A stretch of DNA of 47,492 nt. Origin: Opitutus sp. GAS368. Lineage in GTDB: Bacteria > Verrucomicrobiota > Verrucomicrobiia > Opitutales > Opitutaceae. Below, piece after piece: positions 1-7,531 of this stretch. Position 1 is the stretch's first letter. Every line of letters starts with the position of its first letter. The notes under the pieces are model-generated. The model was not told where the DNA came from. It was given only the letters and a program-made list of their open reading frames with translations, and did not search any database. The position numbers and the translations under genes are program-made. The DNA is taken from the NCBI GenBank assembly GCA_945874455.1, contig CAMCHO010000010.1:1-47492 (forward strand), in the 5' to 3' direction.

Positions 1-909
1 CGCGGGGGCGACGCCGCGACGATCGCGCAGCGCAGCCTGCGCATCGATGTGTTTCAAAACGACGCGCACCAGTTGGTGAACAACGCCCGCGCATGGATCA
101 CGCAGTTCAATCCGACGTTTTCGACCGCGCAGGTGGACGCCGAGATTGCTCGTCAAACGGGACTTTCCCTCGAGGAGCAAAATGAACTCCAACTCCCCGA
201 TCCTGGCATTTCCTCGACCCAAGACGTGGAGTCGCGCGGCACGGAGATCGAGTTGAATTTCAATCCGAATAAATACTGGACGGTGCAGTCGTCGTTCAGC
301 GACACCGAGACCATCAACACCAACGTCAACCCCGCAACCACCGACTGGATCGCGCGCCGAATGCCGTTTTGGACGAAGATCGTCGATCCGCGCACGGGCA
401 CGCTGTGGTGGGATACTCCCTACGGCGGTAATACGGCGCACAGCTATTTCACCAACAGCGTCGATCTGCCCTTCAAGATTCTCCAGCAGCAGCAGGGAAA
501 ATCGAATCCGCAGATTCGCCGGTATCGCGTCAAAGCCTCGACGAATTACCAGCTGGCTGGGCTCACGCAGCACCGCATCCTGCGGAATTTTAATGTCGGC
601 GGCGCGGTGCGTTGGGAAGACAAAGGTGGCATCGGCTATTACGGTGTGCAGAAATTCCCCGCGTCGATCACCGAGCTCGATCCGAATCGTCCTATCTACG
701 ACAAGTCCCATTATTATGTGGACGCGTTTGTGAGCTACCGGATGAAACTCTTCGCCAATAAGGTCGGCGCCAGCATCCAGCTCAACGCCCGCAACCTCGG
801 TGAAAACGGTCGACTGCAACCCGTGGGTGCTTTCCCAAATGGCACGCCGCTCGCCTACCGCATCGTCGATCCTGCGCTGTATATTTTGCAGGTGAAGTTT
901 GATCTGTGA
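1..909 (+). CDS. TonB-dependent receptor, C-terminal part (5' end outside window)
   Basis: The reading frame is open from base 1 to a TGA at 907-909, so the start lies upstream; the GTG at 49 is internal and not a start. The visible 302 residues look like the end of an outer-membrane beta-barrel: alternating polar/aromatic strands, a carbohydrate-receptor-like stretch RYRVKASTNYQL, and an end of the form GTPLAYRIVDPALYIL...FDL. That ending is typical of the large TonB-dependent receptor families in Opitutaceae. The last residue is Leu rather than the usual terminal Phe. Such receptors import ligands such as glycans or siderophores using TonB energy; the substrate cannot be read here. The following beta-helix remnant starts at a GTG overlapping this stop, which suggests a former two-gene glycan-uptake unit. 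The family call is fairly safe; the substrate is unknown. Confidence 0.82.
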   Translation, partial: RGGDAATIAQRSLRIDVFQNDAHQLVNNARAWITQFNPTFSTAQVDAEIARQTGLSLEEQNELQLPDPGISSTQDVESRGTEIELNFNPNKYWTVQSSFSDTETINTNVNPATTDWIARRMPFWTKIVDPRTGTLWWDTPYGGNTAHSYFTNSVDLPFKILQQQQGKSNPQIRRYRVKASTNYQLAGLTQHRILRNFNVGGAVRWEDKGGIGYYGVQKFPASITELDPNRPIYDKSHYYVDAFVSYRMKLFANKVGASIQLNARNLGENGRLQPVGAFPNGTPLAYRIVDPALYILQVKFDL

Positions 910-1279
910 GGTGTTGCGGTGGGCGTTCGCGCAGGTGGGAAAAACGATTCGCTTTCTTGGCGATCGCCGCCGCGTGCACCGCGAGCGGCGTGGATTTCTA
1001 CGTGGCACCGAACGGTGATGATGCGAATCTCGGAGCCGCCAAACCCTTCGCGAGCCTCACCCGCGCCCGCGACGCCGTCTGCTCCGCGAAATTCCGCGCC
1101 CCCAATCACGATTGCGAATTTCTTCTCCGCGAGGGCGTCCACCGTCTCAGCGAAACCGTCGTCTTCTCCCTCGCCGACTCCGACTAAAGCCGGAATCGCC
1201 CGGGCTCAAACTCGGCTTCCGGCAGATCGATCGGTCGCAAATCGGCCTCCTGCCCCAGCACCCGTTTTTCCGTTTATAA
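906..1279 (+). pseudogene. Remnant of a right-handed parallel beta-helix (polysaccharide-active) protein with central deletion
   Basis: A GTG at 906 overlaps the receptor stop and opens a 93-codon frame. It has a signal-like start (FAFLAIAAACTASG) followed by DFYVAPNGDDANLG, FASLTRARDAV and LLREGVHRLSETVVF, the usual N-terminus of secreted pectate-lyase-like beta-helix proteins. It stops at TAA 1185-1187. In another frame, about 1184-1279, the sequence reads LKPESPGLKLGFR followed by QIDRSQIGLLPQHPFF and a stop. That matches the ending seen in the same family (pattern LrPdSPafklGF.pi...iGL). N- and C-terminal pieces are therefore joined with the several-hundred-residue beta-helix missing and the frame shifted. 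I infer an inactive deletion remnant. The exact enzyme class cannot be told. Confidence 0.72.
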
Positions 1280-1339
1280 CCTCAGCAGATCGGCGTCCAC
1301 CGTTGTGATTATCGATCGCGCTTTTCACCCCATGAGACC

Positions 1340-1807
1340 TTATTTTTTCTTGTAAACCGTGGCGGGGTCGAAGAGCGGCTGGCTCGTAAACTCGAGCTTG
1401 AAGGACGCCGGGTCGGCGGGGCTAACGTCGGTGGCGAGTTTTCGGTAGAAGCAGGATTTGTAGCCGTTGTGGCAGCTGGCGTTCGCGGCGCCGGTTTGCT
1501 CGACCTTAATGAGGAGCACGTCTTGGTCGCAGTCGGTGCGGACTTCGCGGAGGTGTTGCACGTTGCCGGACTCTTCGCCTTTCACCCAGAGTTTGTTGCG
1601 CGAGCGGCTCCAGTAGGTGGCTTTTTTTGTCGTGAGCGTGTGGCTGAGCGACTCGGCGTTCATGAAGGCGAACATCAGGACTTCGCCCGTGTGGATATCT
1701 TGAGTGATGCACGGGATCAGGCCGTCGGGGCCGAATTTTGGCTGGAGCGTCGCGCCGAGTTCGATGGCGGCGGTCGTGGTGCGGGCGGGGAAGACGTAGG
1801 TGCTCAT
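1340..1807 (-). CDS. hisI: Phosphoribosyl-AMP cyclohydrolase
   Basis: HisI opens the adenine ring of phosphoribosyl-AMP, the third step of histidine biosynthesis, in the cytoplasm. The 155-residue protein has the family's conserved blocks in order: DGLIPCITQDIHTGEVLMFA, FMNAESL, a TYWSRSRNKLW segment, KGEESGN, the metal-binding TDCDQD block (about residues 91-96) and the zinc-ligand block CHNGYKSCFYR near residue 112. The length fits a monofunctional HisI with no HisE domain. An ATG start lies at 1807. It is convergent with the beta-helix remnant and separated from the upstream DUF971 gene by about 117 bp containing a palindromic repeat, so it is probably transcribed separately. No other his gene is in the window. 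Confidence 0.95.
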   Translation of the reverse strand: MSTYVFPARTTTAAIELGATLQPKFGPDGLIPCITQDIHTGEVLMFAFMNAESLSHTLTTKKATYWSRSRNKLWVKGEESGNVQHLREVRTDCDQDVLLIKVEQTGAANASCHNGYKSCFYRKLATDVSPADPASFKLEFTSQPLFDPATVYKKK

Positions 1808-1866
1808 GAATGGAGAGATGCGTGGTGGAAGAGCGTACAGGTAGGCGATGCAAAAATGAAAGGTCG

Positions 1867-1893
1867 GCGCATCGCCCGCAAGCGGGCTCCTAC
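1867..1893. repeat. REP-like palindromic element
   Basis: A perfect inverted repeat GCCCGC-AA-GCGGGC sits at 1874-1887, flanked by GCGCATC on the left and TCCTACC on the right. It lies just beyond the 3' end of the DUF971 gene and before hisI. High-GC bacteria carry many intergenic palindromes of this shape; copy number in this genome cannot be seen. It could also act as a weak terminator or mRNA-stabilising hairpin for the upstream minus-strand gene. Confidence 0.5.
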
Positions 1894-1924
1894 CTCGGAC
1901 TCGCGTTAGACTGCGGTGATCGAC

Positions 1925-2224
1925 TCACGTGGCCGCGAGCCGCCGCAAATAGTCGTAACTGTAGAGGCCGGTATTGTGACCATCGCTGAAATCGAAACGG
2001 ACGGCGTAGTTGCCGACGATGGCCCAGCCGACGACGTGCACGCCGGGGAATTTCTTCGGGCCGTCGCCGCCGTATTTATTACCAAGGATATCGGTCTCGC
2101 CGATGTTGGCGGCGCTGGGCGACGCCGCGCGGAGTTTTTCAAAGGTCACATAACTTTCCGCACCGTCGTCCCAGACGATGGCGACTTCACTGCCGATGAG
2201 CTGGAGGTTGGTGGGTGCGTGCAT
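1925..2224 (-). CDS. DUF971 (gamma-butyrobetaine hydroxylase-like N-terminal domain) protein
   Basis: A 99-residue stand-alone domain. It shows AIVWDDGAESYV near the N-terminus, FEKLRAASPSA, and the closing signature YAVRFDFSDGHNTGLYSYDYL. These match the small DUF971/GBBH-like N-terminal fold, which in other proteins is attached to dioxygenases or to Mrp/ApbC iron-sulfur carriers. By family knowledge it is probably cytoplasmic and connected with metal or Fe-S handling; no catalytic activity is established. It lies 112 bp downstream of apbE on the same strand and may be read from the same transcript. The ATG at 2224 is the only good start. Confidence 0.85.
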   Translation of the reverse strand: MHAPTNLQLIGSEVAIVWDDGAESYVTFEKLRAASPSAANIGETDILGNKYGGDGPKKFPGVHVVGWAIVGNYAVRFDFSDGHNTGLYSYDYLRRLAAT

Positions 2225-2336
2225 GGGTGGGCGGCAAGGAAGGATTTTTCCGACGCGGAAGGACAGTAAATTGTCCGGGGGCTGGTTTCCGACGGCCGAG
2301 CGGACGATGAGGAATCCCGGTACAACCTGAGCCCGA

Positions 2337-3185
2337 TCAGATGGAGGCGATGGCCGGATAACTGGCGAGCGCGCCGTGGACGTTCAGTTGCGTGGAGGAG
2401 ACTGCGCTGGCGCCGCCGATTTCCGGATGGGCGGCGCAGAACGCCGCGATTTCCTCCTCGGAAAAAATAAAAAACGCCGTGGAAAGCGCGTCCGACAGTG
2501 CGGCGGTTGGGGCGAGGGCCCAGGTGCGGGTGGCGCGCGGCGAGGGTGCACCGGTGCGGGGATCGATGAGGTGAGTGCCTTGCACGGCGATGCCAGAACC
2601 ACTGAGCGCGATGTCCGTGAGCGTGAGCATCCGGTGTGTCACGTCCTCTCCGATACCGATGGGCCAGCCGGTATGTCCGGCGGGAGCTGCCAGGGTGAGT
2701 GCGGTGCTGCCGCCACTTTGCAGGCAGGCGGTGGTGATGGCCCACTCGCGAAGTTGCGCGGCCATACAGTCGAGGGCGTAGCCTTTGCCGACGGCGCCGA
2801 GGTCGAGGTGCAGTCGAGCGGTGTGCGACGTGAGCGTGTGGGCGGCCGGGTCGAGGGTGAAGAGGGGTGCGTCCACGGGTTGATCCGGGAAGCGCTCCGA
2901 GGCGTAGGCGGCATCGAAGGCACGATCGGTCGCCAGTGAGGCGTCGGCGGCGATCAGCATCACGTGGAGCGCATCTTCACCGATGGAGATCGTTTCGCCA
3001 GCGGCGAGCCGGTTGGCGCGGGCGATATCGCTGGATTCGACGTAGCGGCTGAGTTCGCTTTCGAGGCGGTCGAGCTCACGGAAAGCGGCGGCGGCGGCTT
3101 GGCGCGCATAGTCGCGGGGGTGGTCGGCGATGACGATGGCGAAGGTGGTGGCCATCGCTTCGTGGTGAAATGCGGGCCATTTCAT
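2337..3185 (-). CDS. apbE: FAD:protein FMN transferase (ApbE family)
   Basis: ApbE enzymes attach FMN covalently to a Thr/Ser of a target flavoprotein using FAD and Mg2+. The 282-residue protein shows the family blocks in order: AMATTF near residue 10, LDRLESELSRYVESSDIARAN, LDLGAVGKGYALD (about residues 125-140), QSGGSTAL, GTHLIDPRTG and ALSDALSTAFFI with the metal-site Asp. It has no signal peptide or lipobox, unlike many periplasmic ApbE lipoproteins, so it may act in the cytoplasm. Its ATG overlaps the stop of the upstream glycosyltransferase by 4 nt, so it is co-translated with that gene. No flavin-accepting Rnf, Nqr or reductase subunit is nearby, so the substrate protein is unknown. 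Confidence 0.88.
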   Translation of the reverse strand: MKWPAFHHEAMATTFAIVIADHPRDYARQAAAAAFRELDRLESELSRYVESSDIARANRLAAGETISIGEDALHVMLIAADASLATDRAFDAAYASERFPDQPVDAPLFTLDPAAHTLTSHTARLHLDLGAVGKGYALDCMAAQLREWAITTACLQSGGSTALTLAAPAGHTGWPIGIGEDVTHRMLTLTDIALSGSGIAVQGTHLIDPRTGAPSPRATRTWALAPTAALSDALSTAFFIFSEEEIAAFCAAHPEIGGASAVSSTQLNVHGALASYPAIASI

Positions 3186-3883
3186 GGCCGGGCGCGGAGG
3201 ATGCGGCGGAGGCGAAACATCGCGAGCGTGGGGCGCAGCCAGAGTTGGCGGAGGCCGTATTTGGCTTCGCCCCGGGTGCGTGGGTGGTGGCGCACGCGGA
3301 ATTCACCGAGGCGGAAACCGGCGGAAACGACGATGGCGGGGAGAAACGATTGCAGCAGTTCGAAGGGGAAGAGGCAGGCGACGACTTCGCGGCGCATCGC
3401 GCGAAGTTGGCAGCCGCTGTCGTGGAGGTGGTCGCCAAGTACGCGGCCACGGACGAGATTGGCGAGGCGCGACATGCGGCGGCGGAGCCATGAGTCGTGG
3501 CGGTCGTGGCGCCAGCCGCAGGCGACATCGAGCGTGCCGGCCTCGACGGGTGCGATCAGGAGAGGGAAATCGCGCGGGTCGTTCTGGCCGTCGCCGTCCA
3601 TGGCGAGGAGAATTTCGCCGCGGGCGGAACGGAGTCCGTCAAGGAGTGCGGTGGCTTGCCCGAGGTTGCGCGGTTGGTGGAGTGCGCGGCATTGTGGCCA
3701 TCGGGCGATGCAAGCGGAGATTTCGGCGGCGGTGGCGTCGGTGCTGCCGTCGTTGACGAGAATGATTTCAAAGGGGTGTGGGAGAGTGTCGAGGACTTCG
3801 ACGGCGGTGGCGATGAGGGGGGAAATGTTGCCCGCTTCATTGTAGAAAGGAACGACGAGGGAGTAGCGTGGGGGCGACGTCAT
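3182..3883 (-). CDS. Family-2 glycosyltransferase (dolichyl/undecaprenyl-phosphate sugar synthase type)
   Basis: The 233-residue protein has a GT2 (GT-A fold) domain: SLVVPFYNEAGNI at the N-terminus, EIILVNDGSTDAT, the nucleotide-sugar/metal motif MDGDGQNDP near residue 95, and the DPM1-like tail RTRGEAKYGLRQLW. This subfamily moves a sugar from a nucleotide sugar to a polyprenyl phosphate on the cytoplasmic face of the membrane. It lacks the two C-terminal membrane helices found in some relatives. It overlaps the membrane glycosyltransferase upstream by 4 nt and apbE downstream by 4 nt. The pair suggests a two-step route: this enzyme charges the lipid carrier and the multi-pass protein uses it on the outer face. 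The sugar is not known. Confidence 0.88.
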   Translation of the reverse strand: MTSPPRYSLVVPFYNEAGNISPLIATAVEVLDTLPHPFEIILVNDGSTDATAAEISACIARWPQCRALHQPRNLGQATALLDGLRSARGEILLAMDGDGQNDPRDFPLLIAPVEAGTLDVACGWRHDRHDSWLRRRMSRLANLVRGRVLGDHLHDSGCQLRAMRREVVACLFPFELLQSFLPAIVVSAGFRLGEFRVRHHPRTRGEAKYGLRQLWLRPTLAMFRLRRILRARP

Positions 3884-5343
3884 GGGCGTGTGGTGACAGG
3901 CGTGAACACTACGCAGAGGAAACCGGGGCGAAGTCCAAGGTAGGATTCGTGGTAGTCACCGTGGAGTCGGGCGCGAACGGCGACGGCGTGGGTGGCTGAA
4001 GCGATGACGAGGGCGCCGTCGCAGTCGGCCGGTGGCGAAGACCAGTAGCCGACGGCGGCCGCCGGGACGGCGCGCAGATACCACGGCAGCGGCCAGTATT
4101 CTTCGCTGATGACGCGAATGGTGGCGCCGGGAGCGCGAGCGAGGGCGGAGTCGGCGAGCGCGCGGATTTTACGGACGTCGGGGGAGCTGTGAACGTAGGC
4201 GTAGGGATTGCGAGCGTCGGCGGGGCGGAGGAAAGCGGCGAGGTGGGTTTGGTTGATTTGCAGGAACAGAACCCCGCTGGCGACGGCGAGGGCCAGCGGA
4301 CGAAACGGGAGGGCTGCCAGTGCTCCGGCGGCGAGGATGGCGAAGCCGGGCACGAGGTGAACGGCGTGCCACGGAGTTTTGTAGGGCGTGAGCGAGAGGG
4401 CGACGACGACGAGCAACGTGTAAAGGGCGGCCCAGCGGAGAATTTTTTGGTGCTTGGCAAACGCGACGACGAAGCCGGCGGCGGCGAGTAGGGCAAACGC
4501 GAGCTGTTGCCACAGAAGTCCTCCCTCGCGGTGCCAGCCGAAGAGGCTGAGATAATACCAGAAGGGTTTTTCGTGTCCGCTGGCGCCGGCGGCCGCGCGA
4601 CCACCGGCGTGGGTGTAGGTCGCGATGGCGTCGTGAAGGCCGGTGAGGTGAGTACTGAACGAAGAATAGAAGAGTGCGGCGACGACGAGCGCGGCCGACA
4701 GAGCGAGGACGAGGTCGCGAGTGAGGCGGGCCGAGGCCGGGCGTGCGCGGACCACGACGGCGAGGGCGATGAGAGCGGACGCGGCGAAGAGCGGCGCGCT
4801 GGCTTTCGTCGCTTGCATGAGGCCTGCACACGCGCCGGCGGCGATGATCCATATCGGGCGTCCCGTGCGCCACCAACGTTGGCCGCAGATGAGCGCGGCG
4901 AGGAAAAAGGTTACGAGGAGGGTTTCTTGGACGAAGTAGCGGCTGTAGTAGACCGAAGCCGGAGCGACTGCCATGAGTGCGGCGGCGGCGAGGGCGGGCC
5001 AGTGACCGAGGGGCGAGGCGAGGGCGAAGAGCAGCAAGACGCCGAGTGTCCCGGCGAGTGCGGGCACCAGGCGGACGGTGGTTTCGTCGAGCGAGGCGAT
5101 GGTCGTTTGGCCACGTGCCCACGCGATCGGTAGTGCAGCGTAGTAGAGAGTGGGGCCGTGATGGTCGCGTGGGTCGAAGGCGTAGCGACCGTGTTCGAGC
5201 AGGTCCCCGAATTTGATGGCCTGATTGGCCTCGTCGGCATGCATCGGGCGCCGCGCGAGGTCATGGGTCCGGAGCCAGAGCGCAGCCAACACGACTAGCG
5301 CGAGGGGCAGCCAACGGCTAAAGGGGGCGAACATGGGTAGCAT
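3880..5343 (-). CDS. Multi-pass membrane glycosyltransferase, Agl23/TIGR03663-like (GT39/83 superfamily)
   Basis: The protein has about ten hydrophobic helices. After the first helix comes a loop with RPMHADEANQAIKFG and FDPRDHHGPTLYY. This acidic first-loop pattern, with DE and HHGPTLY, is the hallmark of the Agl23-like family, related to lipid-sugar-dependent mannosyl/arabinosyl transferases. The predicted role is transferring a sugar from a polyprenyl-phosphate donor outside the membrane. The longest frame begins with TTG at 5370, but that codon lies inside a terminator-like hairpin; ATG at 5343 (or 5334) is preferred and gives 487 residues. The stop overlaps the GT2 start by 4 nt, so both genes form one operon with apbE. 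The acceptor is unknown. Confidence 0.82.
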   Translation of the reverse strand: MLPMFAPFSRWLPLALVVLAALWLRTHDLARRPMHADEANQAIKFGDLLEHGRYAFDPRDHHGPTLYYAALPIAWARGQTTIASLDETTVRLVPALAGTLGVLLLFALASPLGHWPALAAAALMAVAPASVYYSRYFVQETLLVTFFLAALICGQRWWRTGRPIWIIAAGACAGLMQATKASAPLFAASALIALAVVVRARPASARLTRDLVLALSAALVVAALFYSSFSTHLTGLHDAIATYTHAGGRAAAGASGHEKPFWYYLSLFGWHREGGLLWQQLAFALLAAAGFVVAFAKHQKILRWAALYTLLVVVALSLTPYKTPWHAVHLVPGFAILAAGALAALPFRPLALAVASGVLFLQINQTHLAAFLRPADARNPYAYVHSSPDVRKIRALADSALARAPGATIRVISEEYWPLPWYLRAVPAAAVGYWSSPPADCDGALVIASATHAVAVRARLHGDYHESYLGLRPGFLCVVFTPVTTRP

Positions 5344-5369
5344 TGAGACGTGCGTCGTGTCCGGATACA

Positions 5370-5400
5370 AGAAAGGGCGGACAAATCGTCCGCCCTTTCT
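5370..5400 (-). terminator. Perfect 13-bp hairpin, likely intrinsic terminator of the DoxX-oxidoreductase-discoidin operon
   Basis: AGAAAGGGCGGAC (5370-5382) pairs perfectly with GTCCGCCCTTTCT (5388-5400) around a 5-nt loop. It lies 24 nt beyond the stop of the discoidin-domain gene in its direction of transcription. Read on the minus strand the right arm ends in TTTCTTG, a short U-rich tail, so termination may be partial. It also removes the TTG at 5370 as a believable start for the next gene. Confidence 0.75.
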
Positions 5401-5424
5401 GAATGTGATGAACTCTGGGAGAGC

Positions 5425-6087
5425 TTACTTTGCGACTGAGCCGTGAATTTCGACTTCGCAGTAGTGGTTCAGTTCGTCGGACGTGTTGCCGTTGCTATAC
5501 AGGCGAACGTAGCGACCGACGGCACCCTTGGCTTCGAAGAGGCGGCCTTCGAAATTCTCGATGTAGGCGAGATCCTTGCCCTTGCCGAGTTTCGACGAGT
5601 TGTCGTCGTCGTTATTATAAACGGTCGTGACGCCGGTCTTGAAATCCTTGTCGTTCGACACCTGCACCACGACGTCGTGGTAGACGCGTGCTTGGGAATG
5701 GAAGTGCCAGACGGCGATGGCGGCGACTTTGGCGGAGGCACCGAGGTCGATCTGCACCCATTGAGGGGTTGGCCCGAGCTCCACGTAGGTGCCGTCCGTG
5801 CCGGATTTGTCACCGTCGGTGAGGAACGTGAGTTCGCCGATGACGGGGAGAGGGTCACTGCTGGTGACGGTTTTCCCCTTGGAGAGATTGACGGTGCCGG
5901 CGGGGACCATGAGGTCGGGACGTTTGCCAGAGCGGGGTTTCTCGAGGTTGGGGAGTTGGATGGGGCGAGGAGTGCCGGCGAAGAGTGGCTTGGGCAGCTC
6001 CAGTTTGAGCGGGACTTGCTCCGCAGCTTGGGCCGCGCTCGTGAGCGCGATGAGGGCGAGGAGGAGAGACAGACGGGAACGTTTCAT
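5425..6087 (-). CDS. Secreted discoidin (F5/8 type C)-domain protein
   Basis: A 220-residue protein with a clear signal peptide (KRSRLSLLLALIALTSAAQAA, cleavage near residue 21). A proline-rich spacer is followed by one discoidin-like domain from about residue 65: LSKGKTVTSSDPLPVIG, then FLTDGD, QWVQIDLGASAKVAAIAVW and the closing strand GRYVRLYSNGNTSDELNHY..VEIHG. This jelly-roll usually binds carbohydrate or calcium and often sits on exported glycan-active enzymes; here it stands alone. It is 27 bp downstream of the Gfo/Idh/MocA gene on the same strand. Shared export and operon position suggest both act on an extracytoplasmic sugar, which is an inference. Calling it a carbohydrate-binding accessory protein is reasonable but unproven. 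Confidence 0.8.
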   Translation of the reverse strand: MKRSRLSLLLALIALTSAAQAAEQVPLKLELPKPLFAGTPRPIQLPNLEKPRSGKRPDLMVPAGTVNLSKGKTVTSSDPLPVIGELTFLTDGDKSGTDGTYVELGPTPQWVQIDLGASAKVAAIAVWHFHSQARVYHDVVVQVSNDKDFKTGVTTVYNNDDDNSSKLGKGKDLAYIENFEGRLFEAKGAVGRYVRLYSNGNTSDELNHYCEVEIHGSVAK

Positions 6088-6114
6088 GGGAAGGATCGGG
6101 AGGAAGAGTTAAGA

Positions 6115-7500
6115 TCAGGCGATGAAATCGCCGGGCGCAAAGGTGAGGGTCTTTTGCGCGGCGACGGCCTCGTTGATCTTGAGAATGGTGACGGCGGTGG
6201 CAAACGCGGATTCCCCGGAGCAGTTGAGCGGAGTGCCCTTGCGGATCGCGTCGAAGAAGTTTTCGAGGTGGGGCTGGTGAATCGCCTTGTCGAGGGTGAC
6301 CGGAATGTCCCACGCGGAGAGTGCGGCGGTCTCGCGGACGTCGACGGTGGCCTTGGACGGGCCGCCGAGTTTCTTGACGCCCACTTTTTCCCATGGCTTG
6401 ACGGCCGGAGGAGCGCCTTCGCCGGACAGAGGAGCGGCCACGACGCCCTTGGTGGTCCACTCGTCCCACTCGGGCGCGCGGGCTTCGCGGTAGAGTTTGG
6501 TCGCTTTCGGGCTCTCCGAAATTTTCAGCGCACCTTCGTCGCCCATGAAATATTCATGATAGCCTCCGCCCGCACTGGTGGTGGTGAGCACGTTGTAGGT
6601 GGCGCGGACGATGCCCTCCTTGGTGGGATACTCGAAGATGGCGATCGCGTTGTCGTACCATTCGTGAGTTTTGTAGTAATCGACGCCGCCGCTGGCCATG
6701 CAGGAGCTGGGATTGACGCCGAGCATCCAATTGTAGACGTCGATTTGGTGGGCTCCGAGGTCGGACATGGGGCCTCCGGCATATTTTTTAAACCAACGCC
6801 AATTGCGAAACTCGTGCATGTTGGCGTAGCCGTACTCGGCGAGTTTGGCGTCCGTGAGGCCTTTGCCGACGGGGAAGCCGAGGTCGGCGGAGACGGCACG
6901 GTGCCATTCGCCGGTGATGTTCGTGATCCGGCCGAGGAGGCGATTGCCCGTGACGATCTTATCCTTCGCGTGTTGGTAGCGAGGATTGCTGCGGCGCTGG
7001 TGGCCCAGCTGGAGAAGTTTCTTGGATTCGCGGGAGGCGACCACCATAGAGCGGGCGCCTTCCACGGTGTTGGACATGAGTTTCTCGCAGTAAACGTGCT
7101 TGCCTGCCTTGTGTGCGGCGACGGTGTGTTCGGCGTGCTTGAAGTCGGGCGTCGCGATAATCACGGCGTCGAGATCCTTCACGGTGGCGAGCAACTCGCG
7201 GTAGTCCTCGAACGGCTTCGGATCGTGACCGAACTTCTTCAGGATGTTCTCTGCGTAGTTGCGGTTGACGGACCAGATATCGCAGACGGCTTTGAAACGG
7301 ACGCCGGGGATTTTGAGCGCAGCATTGATCAGAATGCGGCCCTGTTCACCGCAGCCGATGACGGCCACGTTGACTTGATCGGGTCCCGTGCCGTCGGCAC
7401 CGCGGGCCACGTAGGGGGCAGCGGCGATGAAGGCTCCGAGCTTCGCGCTCGTGCTCAGGAAATCACGGCGGGACAGGGGAGTGGAGGAGAGGTCGGACAT
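6115..7500 (-). CDS. Tat-exported Gfo/Idh/MocA family oxidoreductase
   Basis: The 461-residue protein starts with a twin-arginine signal (SRRDFLSTSAKLGAF, residues 10-24; processing near ARGA). The Rossmann fold follows: VNVAVIGCGEQGRI, FKAVCDIW, DAVIIATPDFKHAEH and HVYCEKLMSN, where Glu-Lys is the catalytic-site EK (the usual Pro after it is Leu). A C-terminal alpha/beta domain carries YAGGPMSDLGAHQIDVYNWM. Family members oxidise or reduce sugars and related alcohols with NAD(P). Tat-exported forms carry the cofactor in already folded and are abundant in Verrucomicrobia and Planctomycetes. It lies between the DoxX gene (31 bp upstream) and the discoidin gene (27 bp downstream). The substrate cannot be predicted. 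Confidence 0.92.
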   Translation of the reverse strand: MSDLSSTPLSRRDFLSTSAKLGAFIAAAPYVARGADGTGPDQVNVAVIGCGEQGRILINAALKIPGVRFKAVCDIWSVNRNYAENILKKFGHDPKPFEDYRELLATVKDLDAVIIATPDFKHAEHTVAAHKAGKHVYCEKLMSNTVEGARSMVVASRESKKLLQLGHQRRSNPRYQHAKDKIVTGNRLLGRITNITGEWHRAVSADLGFPVGKGLTDAKLAEYGYANMHEFRNWRWFKKYAGGPMSDLGAHQIDVYNWMLGVNPSSCMASGGVDYYKTHEWYDNAIAIFEYPTKEGIVRATYNVLTTTSAGGGYHEYFMGDEGALKISESPKATKLYREARAPEWDEWTTKGVVAAPLSGEGAPPAVKPWEKVGVKKLGGPSKATVDVRETAALSAWDIPVTLDKAIHQPHLENFFDAIRKGTPLNCSGESAFATAVTILKINEAVAAQKTLTFAPGDFIA

Positions 7501-7531
7501 GGCGGGTCGTGGGCGTTTGGTTTGAGCCAGG

